From positions 1 through 7,405 of the forward strand of contig CADBOL010000075.1 of the NCBI GenBank assembly GCA_902796295.1: a stretch of 7,405 bases of DNA, in the 5' to 3' direction. The position numbers were made by a program, and so were the translations under genes. Within the stretch, counting starts at the first letter, position 1. The number at the start of each line of letters is the position of its first letter. This DNA comes from Oscillospiraceae bacterium (GTDB lineage Bacteria; Bacillota; Clostridia; Oscillospirales; Acutalibacteraceae). Positions 1-5,412 of the stretch are shown piece after piece. The notes under the pieces were generated by a model. The model was given only the letters and a program-made list of their open reading frames with translations, ran no database searches and was not told the origin of the DNA.

Positions 1-1665
1 TCCGAGCAGCAAACCGTCAAGTGAGAAAAGGACCGGCGTCTTGCCGTCCGCTGCAAGAGAATCAATCTTCTTTATGTTTTCTGCGGAAATATCCGTGAAT
101 TCCGAAATGTATCCAAGACTGCCTACGCGGATTTTTCCGTCATCCGAAACCGCTTCAAGCCCTTTCCCGGGTATCTCTCTGAATTCTTTTATATAAACGG
201 ATTTTATACCGCGGGATTCCGCCTCATTTGCTATTGCCTTTGCGAGAGGATGGCTGCTTTTAATCTCTACCGACGCCGCCGTTTGAAGAAGCTCGTCTTC
301 CCCCGCTGCGCCGCAGGGAATGATATCTGTTACCTGCGGTATGCCGCGTGTCACAGTGCCCGTCTTATCAAGCACGGCTATATTAACCTTGCCTGTGTTT
401 TCAAGTGAAGAAGCGGTTTTGAAAAGAATCCCGTTTTTCGCTCCCACTCCGTTGCCGACCATTATCGCAACCGGAGTGGCAAGACCGAGAGCGCAGGGAC
501 AGCTTATGACAAGCACTGAAATCGCCCTGGCAAGCGAAAATTCAAAGCTTCTGCCGATTATAAGCCAGACTGTGAGAGTAATAACCGAAATCAGAATCAC
601 AGCGGGTACAAATACTCCGCTGACCTTATCGGCGAGCTTTGCCGCAGGGGCTTTTGTTGCCGCAGCTTCCGTGACGGTTTTTATAATCTGCGAGAGCAAT
701 GTATCCTGACCCACTCTCACAGCTTCACACTCAAGATATCCCGATTGATTTACCGTGCCGGCTGAAACATAATCGCCCGGTGATTTATCGCTCGGGATGC
801 TTTCACCTGTCAGCGCCGACTCATTGACAGCGGAATTCCCCGATATTACACGACCGTCAACAGGGATTGCGTCGCCTGCCTTCACAATGAAAACATCGCC
901 CTTAATCACTTCATCAACGGGAACGGTAACGGTTCCGTCTCCGCGTTTTATTACCGCCGTAACCGGCGAAAGATCCATAAGCCCTCTTATCGCATCGGTG
1001 GTTTTGCCTTTTGATTTTGCTTCAAGGGTTTTCCCGATTGTTATGAGAGTGAGAATCATAGCGCTTGATTCAAAATAAAGCTGACCCGAAAGCGAAGCGA
1101 GCGCACCCGCGTCTTTCGCGGCTGTCATCCTGAAAAGCACCGCCGTGCTCCAGATAAACGAAATACCGGAGCCGAGAGCGACGAGAGTATCCATATTCGG
1201 AGAGAGATGTAATGCACCCTTGAATCCCGAAATAAAAAATCTCTGATTTATTACGGCAATAACCGCTGCCAGAATCATCTGAACAAGAGCGCAGGCAATG
1301 TGATTCCCGTCAAAGAAACGTGGCAGAGGGAAACCGAACATCATATGCCCCATGGAGAAATACATGAGCACCATCAGAATCACCGCCGATGATAAAAGAC
1401 GCTTAAGGAGCTTTGATACTTCGGAATTATCAGAAGCAGTGCCTTCCGGCCGGGCAGTATTTTTTTCATCTTTAATCGAAGCTCCGTAGCCGGCATCAGT
1501 CACGGCTCTGATTATCTCCGAAGGCGGAGCGCTGCCCTCAACGCCCATCGTACCCGTAAGCAGGTTTACCGAGCAGGCCCCGACTCCGGGCACTTTTGAG
1601 ACCGCCTTTTCGACTCTCGCAGAGCAGGCGGCGCAGCTCATGCCCGTTACATTATACTGTTCCAT
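1..1665 (-). CDS. copA: Copper-exporting P1B-type ATPase CopA, 3' end cut off by window
   Basis: This is an inner-membrane ATP-driven Cu(I) exporter, of which the first 555 residues are present. The residues visible, in order, are a single N-terminal heavy-metal-associated domain (about 1-65) with the copper-binding GMSCAAC loop (C11, C14), then a linker and a first membrane helix region (about 91-111) containing the Met/His-rich SMGHMM stretch typical of copper pumps. Further helices lie at about 121-140, 158-178 and 197-215. The actuator-domain TGES is at 286-289, followed by a helix at about 339-360. The transport-site helix carries CPC at 389-391, the phosphorylated aspartate of DKTGT is D433, and the nucleotide-domain HP motif is H472-P473. 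CPC with this HMA domain indicates Cu(I)/Ag(I) rather than Zn/Cd. The missing C-terminal part should hold the GDGxNDxP hinge and the last two helices. The truncation is a window-edge effect, because the frame is open to base 1. The start follows csoR by 9 bases, with a GGTG-type ribosome site overlapping the csoR stop, so the two genes are cotranscribed. Confidence 0.96.
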   Translation of the reverse strand, partial: MEQYNVTGMSCAACSARVEKAVSKVPGVGACSVNLLTGTMGVEGSAPPSEIIRAVTDAGYGASIKDEKNTARPEGTASDNSEVSKLLKRLLSSAVILMVLMYFSMGHMMFGFPLPRFFDGNHIACALVQMILAAVIAVINQRFFISGFKGALHLSPNMDTLVALGSGISFIWSTAVLFRMTAAKDAGALASLSGQLYFESSAMILTLITIGKTLEAKSKGKTTDAIRGLMDLSPVTAVIKRGDGTVTVPVDEVIKGDVFIVKAGDAIPVDGRVISGNSAVNESALTGESIPSDKSPGDYVSAGTVNQSGYLECEAVRVGQDTLLSQIIKTVTEAAATKAPAAKLADKVSGVFVPAVILISVITLTVWLIIGRSFEFSLARAISVLVISCPCALGLATPVAIMVGNGVGAKNGILFKTASSLENTGKVNIAVLDKTGTVTRGIPQVTDIIPCGAAGEDELLQTAASVEIKSSHPLAKAIANEAESRGIKSVYIKEFREIPGKGLEAVSDDGKIRVGSLGYISEFTDISAENIKKIDSLAADGKTPVLFSLDGLLLG

Positions 1666-1674
1666 GTTTTCACC

Positions 1675-1983
1675 TTATTTCATAAGCTTCTGCATTGTGG
1701 CAACAAGCTCGTCAATCGTCTCATCCTTGCCTTCTCTGATATCTCTCGCGACGCATGTATGAATGTGAGACGAGAGCAATTCTTTGTTGAATGAATTAAT
1801 CGCGGCGTTAACCGCGGCAGACTGAATGAGAATATCGTTGCAGTACGCGTTGTTTTCAACCATGGTCTGCAGACCTCTCACCTGCCCCTCAATCCTTTTG
1901 AGACGGTTGAGAAGTGCTTTCTTCTGCCTGCTGTCTCTGTCAGTATGCTTTTCACAGCAGGCTTTTACGGTTTCTCCGGCCAT
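1675..1983 (-). CDS. csoR: Copper-sensing transcriptional repressor CsoR
   Basis: This 102-residue all-helical protein is of the CsoR/RcnR family (formerly DUF156). It binds DNA as an oligomer and releases it when Cu(I) is bound. The family core is clear: an LNRLKRIEGQVRG segment at residues 25-37 is the signature basic helix. The Cu(I) ligand set is complete as C48, H73 and C77, with the same spacing (25 and 4 residues) as the Cys-His-Cys triad of characterised CsoR proteins. This identifies a copper sensor rather than a nickel (RcnR), formaldehyde (FrmR) or persulfide (CstR) sensor. An extra N-terminal CC-x2-H cluster (C9, C10, H13) lies outside the family core, and its role is unknown. The gene is first in an operon with copA and sits directly downstream of two palindromes that fit CsoR operators, so it almost certainly autoregulates. 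The ATG at 1983 is preceded by AGGGGG 10 bases upstream. Confidence 0.96.
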   Translation of the reverse strand: MAGETVKACCEKHTDRDSRQKKALLNRLKRIEGQVRGLQTMVENNAYCNDILIQSAAVNAAINSFNKELLSSHIHTCVARDIREGKDETIDELVATMQKLMK

Positions 1984-1990
1984 AAATAGA

Positions 1991-2007
1991 ATACCCCCTG
2001 ACGGTAT
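1991..2007. promoter_or_regulatory. CsoR operator 2, over the csoR ribosome binding site
   Basis: The sequence ATACCCCCTGACGGTAT matches the promoter operator at 13 of 17 positions, and its centre lies 36 bases away. It sits in the untranslated leader of csoR, downstream of the expected transcription start. Read on the minus strand, its left arm supplies AGGGGG (1999-1994), the ribosome binding site of csoR. It could be a roadblock or cooperative second site. Its arms are slightly weaker (5 bases) than those of the first site. Confidence 0.75.
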
Positions 2008-2021
2008 TTGTTTTCACCGGA

Positions 2022-2050
2022 ATTATATACCCCGGCAGGGTATTTGTCAA
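2022..2050 (-). promoter_or_regulatory. Consensus promoter of the csoR-copA operon
   Basis: On the minus strand TTGACA (2050-2045) is followed by a 17-base spacer and TATAAT (2027-2022). Both hexamers match the housekeeping sigma consensus perfectly. Transcription should begin near 2015, giving a leader of about 30 bases before csoR. Such a strong promoter makes sense only if it is tightly repressed, which fits the operator located in its spacer. Confidence 0.9.
2027..2043. promoter_or_regulatory. CsoR operator 1, inside the promoter spacer
   Basis: The imperfect palindrome ATACCCCGGCAGGGTAT has 6-base arms (ATACCC/GGGTAT). It resembles the GC-rich-core, TA-flanked operators known for CsoR proteins. 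It occupies essentially the whole spacer between the -35 and -10 hexamers of the csoR-copA promoter, so bound repressor would exclude RNA polymerase. Assignment to CsoR is inferred from motif shape and its position next to csoR. Confidence 0.85.
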
Positions 2051-2090
2051 GAAAAATATCCAAACACCCGGATTTGTATTGAAAATTATA

Positions 2091-2119
2091 TTGATTTATT
2101 TTTCATATTATATTATAAT
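2091..2119 (+). promoter_or_regulatory. Promoter of the glpA-like operon
   Basis: TTGATT (2091-2096), a 17-base spacer and TATAAT (2114-2119) lie in a very AT-rich stretch about 45 bases upstream of the first gene's start codon. The -35 is 41 bases beyond the -35 box of the divergent copper promoter, so the two promoters are back to back without overlapping. A second TATAAT at 2137-2142 lacks a -35 at the right distance. Confidence 0.65.
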
Positions 2120-2162
2120 TTTTTGTTGAGATGAAATATAATCCCTTTACGGAGGTTTTTTT

Positions 2163-3593
2163 ATGAATTTTGATGTCGCAGTCATAGGCGCAGGTGTATC
2201 GGGAGCATTTATCGCCCGTGAGCTCAGCCGCTACAAACTCAGAATCGCGCTGCTCGAAAAATGCAACGACCTCGCGATGGGCACCTCAAAGGCAAACTCA
2301 GGTATAGTCCACTCGGGTTTTGATGCGATTCCCGGCACTCTCAAAGCAAAACTCAATGTCATCGGCACAGCCATGATGCCGGAGGTTACAAAGCAGCTCA
2401 ACGCGCCCTTCAAGCCGATAGGCTCACTCCTTGTCGCCTATTCCGATGAAGAGCTCGCCACTCTTGAGGTGCTTCGCGAGAGAGGCGAAAAAAACGGCGT
2501 GCCCGGTCTTGAAATCTATGATAAAGAAAAACTCCGTGAGGTTGAGCCGGCGCTTAACGAAGAAGCGAAAGCGGCCCTCTGGGCTCCCACCGCCGGCATA
2601 GTCTGCCCCTACGAGCTGACAATTGCCGCGGCTGAAAACGCCGTTTCAAACGGGGTTGAATTCATCCGCAATTTCAAGGTTGAGGCAATTGATTTTGACG
2701 GCGGCGAATTCACCGTCAGAAGTGCGGATAAAGCCGTCAAAGCAAAATATGTTGTAAACGCTGCGGGCGTATTCTGCGATGAAATAGCCGCGATGATAGG
2801 CGATAACTCAATTCACACCATAGCTCGCAAGGGAGAATACATGCTCTGCGACAAATCCGTCGGCAGCCTTGTGAATCATGTTATATTCCAGTGCCCGAAT
2901 CCTATGGGCAAGGGTGTTCTCGTCACTCAGACGGTTGACGGCAACCTCCTCATAGGCCCGAGCGCGATTGATATTGAGGATAAAGAGAATACCGATACTA
3001 CTTCATCCACTCTCACCTCAATCCTCGAAACCGCTAAAAAGAGCGTCCCCTCACTCACGACAAGAGAGGTCATAACCTCATTCGCCGGCCTCAGGGCCCA
3101 CCTTGAGAGCGATGATTTCCTCATTGAGAAAAGTAAGGTCAACGATAAATTCATAAATGTCGCCGGCATTGAATCGCCCGGCCTCTCCTCCGCTCCCGCG
3201 GTCGGTCAGTATGTGGCCGATATGATAGTTTCGGATTGCGGCGCAGAGGAAAACAGCGATTTCAACCCCGAGAGAGAGGCTCCCGTCCGCTTCAGACATC
3301 TCTCAAACGACGAGCGCAAAGCTTTGGTCGAAAAGAACCCCGCATACGGCAGGATAATCTGCCGCTGCGAAACAATCACCGAAGGTGAAATCCTCGATGC
3401 CATCCGCGCTCCCGCAGGCGCGAGAGATGTTGACGGCGTCAAGAGAAGAACCCGCGCCGGAATGGGCAGATGCCAGGGCGGCTTCTGCGGCTCAAAGGTA
3501 GTTGAGCTTCTTGCGAAAGAGCTCGGAGTTGAGCTTAACGAGATAACAAAATTCGGCGGCGATTCAAAAATAATCTATGAGAGAACAAAGTGA
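2163..3593 (+). CDS. glpA: GlpA-like FAD-dependent dehydrogenase with C-terminal BFD [2Fe-2S] domain
   Basis: This FAD-dependent dehydrogenase of the DAO/glycerol-3-phosphate dehydrogenase family has 476 residues. The N-terminal dinucleotide-binding fold is GAGVSG (9-14) with the ribose-binding acid E32. It is followed by the GTSKANSGIVHSGFDA segment characteristic of the GlpA/GlpD group, which lines the flavin site. The FAD/substrate domain runs to about residue 370. The tail (about 397-452) is a BFD-like domain with C400, C402, C437 and C442 in a CxC...Cx4C arrangement, which in relatives such as E. coli GlpA and NirB-type proteins holds a [2Fe-2S] cluster. No signal peptide or membrane helix is seen, so the protein is cytoplasmic, possibly membrane-associated through partners. 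A strong GGAGG (2151-2155) lies 7 bases before the ATG. It is the first gene of a three-gene operon. The likely role is anaerobic oxidation of glycerol-3-phosphate to dihydroxyacetone phosphate, but a related 2-hydroxyacid substrate (L-2-hydroxyglutarate oxidase-like) is also possible. The family is certain and the substrate is not. Confidence 0.88.
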   Translation: MNFDVAVIGAGVSGAFIARELSRYKLRIALLEKCNDLAMGTSKANSGIVHSGFDAIPGTLKAKLNVIGTAMMPEVTKQLNAPFKPIGSLLVAYSDEELATLEVLRERGEKNGVPGLEIYDKEKLREVEPALNEEAKAALWAPTAGIVCPYELTIAAAENAVSNGVEFIRNFKVEAIDFDGGEFTVRSADKAVKAKYVVNAAGVFCDEIAAMIGDNSIHTIARKGEYMLCDKSVGSLVNHVIFQCPNPMGKGVLVTQTVDGNLLIGPSAIDIEDKENTDTTSSTLTSILETAKKSVPSLTTREVITSFAGLRAHLESDDFLIEKSKVNDKFINVAGIESPGLSSAPAVGQYVADMIVSDCGAEENSDFNPEREAPVRFRHLSNDERKALVEKNPAYGRIICRCETITEGEILDAIRAPAGARDVDGVKRRTRAGMGRCQGGFCGSKVVELLAKELGVELNEITKFGGDSKIIYERTK

Positions 3594-3598
3594 GGAGG
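3594..3598 (+). promoter_or_regulatory. Ribosome binding site fixing the start of the second operon gene
   Basis: A GGAGG immediately after the upstream gene's TGA stop lies 8 bases before ATG 3607. An in-frame ATG at 3577 lies inside the upstream gene and has no comparable site, so 3607 is the better start. Confidence 0.85.
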
Positions 3599-3606
3599 TA
3601 ACGGCA

Positions 3607-4860
3607 ATGCTTAATTATGATTTAGTTGTAGTCGGCGGCGGCCCCGCAGGCATGGCGGCGGCAATCAAAGCAAGAGAATGCGGCATTGACAGTATCCTCA
3701 TTCTGGAGAGAGCCGAAGCGCTCGGCGGTATATTGGAGCAGTGCATTCACACCGGCTTCGGTCTGCAGTATTTCGGGGAGCAGCTTTCCGGACCCGAATA
3801 CGCCGACAGATTCATTGAGCTGGTTAACGAAAAGAAAATCGAGTATAAACTCGACACAATGGTCCTCGATGTAACCGAGGATAAAACCGTTTACGCGGTA
3901 AATAAAAAAGACGGTCTGCTCGAGATAAAGGCAAAGGCGGTAATTCTCGCCATGGGATGCCGCGAGAGACCCAGGGGCGCTCTCAATATCGCCGGCACAA
4001 GGGCGAGCGGTATCATGACCGCCGGCACCGCGCAGAAATATGTCAATATTGACGGCTATATGCCCGGCAAAAAGGTAGTAATCCTCGGCTCGGGCGACAT
4101 AGGCCTCATTATGGCGCGCCGTATGACTCTCGAGGGCGCAAAAGTTGAGTGTGTCTGCGAGCTTATGCCCTACTCAAGCGGACTTACAAGAAACATAGTC
4201 CAGTGTCTCAACGACTTTGACATTCCGCTGTATCTCAGCACCACGGTTATAGATATCCAAGGTAAAGACCGCGTTACGGGTGTTACGATTGCAGGCGTTG
4301 ACGAAAACCGCTGCCCCATCCCCGGGACGGAAAGAACAATTGAGTGCGATACGCTTCTGCTCTCGGTCGGTCTTATACCCGAAAACGAGCTCACCAAAAA
4401 CGCCGGAATCGGGCTTGACAGAGTCACAAACGGCGCGATAGTTGATGAATACAGAGAGACCGACCACGAAGGAATTTTCGCCTGCGGCAATGTTCTTCAC
4501 GTACATGATCTCGTTGACTTTGTCACTCAGGAGAGCCAGATTGCAGGCGAAGGAGCCGCGAGATATATTCTGGGCAAAAAAGGCAGCCCTGAATACATCA
4601 CAACCAAGGGCGTCGGCGCTGTGCGCTATATAGTGCCGCAAAAGGTCAACATCAAAAACGAGGGAGACGTGAATCTCTTCTTCAGAGTCGGCTCCACATT
4701 CAAAAACGCTACGGTAAAGGTCACATACAACGGTGAGACACTCATAACCCGCAAGAGGCCGAGACTCGCGCCCGGCGAAATGGAAAACGTAACAATCAAA
4801 AACGAGATGCTCAAAGGATTTGCCGGGGGCGGCGTAATCGAAATAACGGTGGAGGCGTGA
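3607..4860 (+). CDS. FAD/NAD(P)-dependent oxidoreductase, partner of the GlpA-like protein
   Basis: This 417-residue cytoplasmic flavoprotein has two nucleotide-binding folds of the pyridine nucleotide-disulfide oxidoreductase superfamily. The first is GGGPAG (10-15), directly after the start, for FAD. The second is GSGDIG (161-166), for NAD(P)H. Family landmarks include GGILEQCIHTGFG (C46), CRERPRG (C118) and ACGNVLHVHDLVDFV (G294-N295, where most relatives of the superfamily have GD). No CxxxxC redox-active disulfide pair is seen, so it is not a thioredoxin-reductase or lipoamide-type enzyme. The last 85 or so residues, beginning near GVGAVRYIVPQ, look beta-rich and form an extra C-terminal domain typical of this clade. 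It lies 13 bases after the glpA-like gene and 4 bases before the DUF1667 gene, the order found in glycerol-utilisation clusters of Thermotogae and Clostridia. It probably shuttles electrons between NAD(P) and the GlpA-like dehydrogenase. It occupies the position of E. coli GlpB but is a different family, so no glpB symbol is given. Confidence 0.87.
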   Translation: MLNYDLVVVGGGPAGMAAAIKARECGIDSILILERAEALGGILEQCIHTGFGLQYFGEQLSGPEYADRFIELVNEKKIEYKLDTMVLDVTEDKTVYAVNKKDGLLEIKAKAVILAMGCRERPRGALNIAGTRASGIMTAGTAQKYVNIDGYMPGKKVVILGSGDIGLIMARRMTLEGAKVECVCELMPYSSGLTRNIVQCLNDFDIPLYLSTTVIDIQGKDRVTGVTIAGVDENRCPIPGTERTIECDTLLLSVGLIPENELTKNAGIGLDRVTNGAIVDEYRETDHEGIFACGNVLHVHDLVDFVTQESQIAGEGAARYILGKKGSPEYITTKGVGAVRYIVPQKVNIKNEGDVNLFFRVGSTFKNATVKVTYNGETLITRKRPRLAPGEMENVTIKNEMLKGFAGGGVIEITVEA

Positions 4861-4864
4861 GAAT

Positions 4865-5230
4865 ATGATTAAGAATATTACCTGTGTAACATGCCCTATG
4901 GGCTGCAGCGTGAATGTTGAAATCAGCGAAACGGGTGAAATAATCTCCATAACCGGAAACACCTGCAAGCGCGGAGACCTCTACGCCCGCAACGAAGTGA
5001 CACATCCGAAAAGGAGCCTTGCCACAACTGTCAGGGTTGAAGGCGGGGTTTACAATGTTGTTCCCTGCAAATCGAGCGAGGACCTGCCCAAGGAAAAGAT
5101 ATTTGACTGCATGCAGGCGATCAATTCCGCGCGCGTGAACGCGCCCGTAAAACTCGGCGATATTCTCGTGGCGGATGTCTGCGGAACAGGTGTCAATATT
5201 ATCGCCACAAACCACTGCCCGGCAAAATAA
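4865..5230 (+). CDS. DUF1667 cysteine-motif protein, probable iron-sulfur subunit
   Basis: This is a small 121-residue protein of the DUF1667 family. Near the N-terminus it has C7, C10 and C14 (CVTCPMGC), followed by C34 in NTCKRGDLYA. The CxxCxxxC...C pattern ending in a Cys followed by a basic residue and Gly resembles the [4Fe-4S] motif at the N-terminus of molybdopterin oxidoreductases. Cluster binding is inferred. Further cysteines lie in the C-terminal half (VPCKS, FDCMQ, DVCGT, NHCPAK). There are no membrane helices. A GGAGG at 4851-4855, overlapping the end of the upstream gene, lies 9 bases before the ATG, so translation is probably coupled. As the last gene of the operon it takes the place that GlpC (a membrane iron-sulfur subunit) has in E. 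coli glpABC, suggesting an electron-transfer subunit of a soluble version of that complex. The biochemical function has not, to my knowledge, been established. Confidence 0.88.
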   Translation: MIKNITCVTCPMGCSVNVEISETGEIISITGNTCKRGDLYARNEVTHPKRSLATTVRVEGGVYNVVPCKSSEDLPKEKIFDCMQAINSARVNAPVKLGDILVADVCGTGVNIIATNHCPAK

Positions 5231-5243
5231 TAAATAAGAACAG

Positions 5244-5280
5244 CTGCCGCATCCGGATTGACCGGATGCGGTAGTTTTTT
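5244..5280 (+). terminator. Rho-independent terminator of the glpA-like operon
   Basis: A 13-base-pair stem (5244-5256 with 5262-5274, one G-U pair) closes a 5-base ATTGA loop and is followed by six T residues (5275-5280). The stem is GC-rich with a CCGCATCCGG/CCGGATGCGG core. It begins 13 bases after the DUF1667 stop codon. Confidence 0.95.
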
Positions 5281-5347
5281 ATAATTCAGAATAATTGCAA
5301 CTCAGTTTCAGCGGGCCGCCCGAGCAACTCCGGTGTTTTTCTTTTTC

Positions 5348-5376
5348 TTGCTTTGACCCTCCCGCCGTGATATAAT
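5348..5376 (+). promoter_or_regulatory. Extended -10 promoter of the DUF4838 gene
   Basis: TTGCTT (5348-5353), a 17-base spacer and a perfect TATAAT (5371-5376) are preceded by TGA at 5368-5370, the TGN extension that compensates for a weak -35. The predicted start near 5383 gives a leader of about 30 bases. The gene therefore has its own promoter after the upstream terminator. The region from 5281 to 5347 shows no other convincing element. Confidence 0.7.
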
Positions 5377-5412
5377 CGAATTGATAAAATAATAAAGAAA
5401 GCCGGGAATACT

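Noticed and set aside
320..1078. Two plus-strand open frames opposite copA
   Set aside because: The minus strand here encodes the CPC, TGES and DKTGT regions of CopA. The plus-strand products are low-complexity S/T/A/V-rich sequences with no domain.
1826..2134. Plus-strand open frame crossing csoR and the intergenic promoter region
   Set aside because: It overlaps csoR and runs through the operators and both promoters. It has no ribosome binding site.
3577..3606. Upstream ATG extending the second redox protein by 10 residues
   Set aside because: It lies inside the preceding gene without a ribosome site. The GGAGG at 3594-3598 serves ATG 3607, which puts the FAD-binding fold right at the N-terminus as is usual.
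4174..4968. Long 264-codon open frame on the minus strand, antisense to the second redox gene
   Set aside because: It has no ribosome site or recognisable domain, and it lies opposite a gene whose family motifs, start and operon spacing are clear. It is a by-product of codon bias.
5297..5330. Direct repeat GCAACTC (5297-5303 and 5324-5330) and small GC palindrome at 5312-5322
   Set aside because: A 7-base repeat is expected by chance, and the palindrome has almost no loop. There is no support for a regulatory site.
5353..5376. TTGACC at 5353-5358 as the -35 of the DUF4838 promoter
   Set aside because: The spacing to TATAAT is only 12 bases. TTGCTT at 5348-5353 gives 17 bases and an extended -10 is present.
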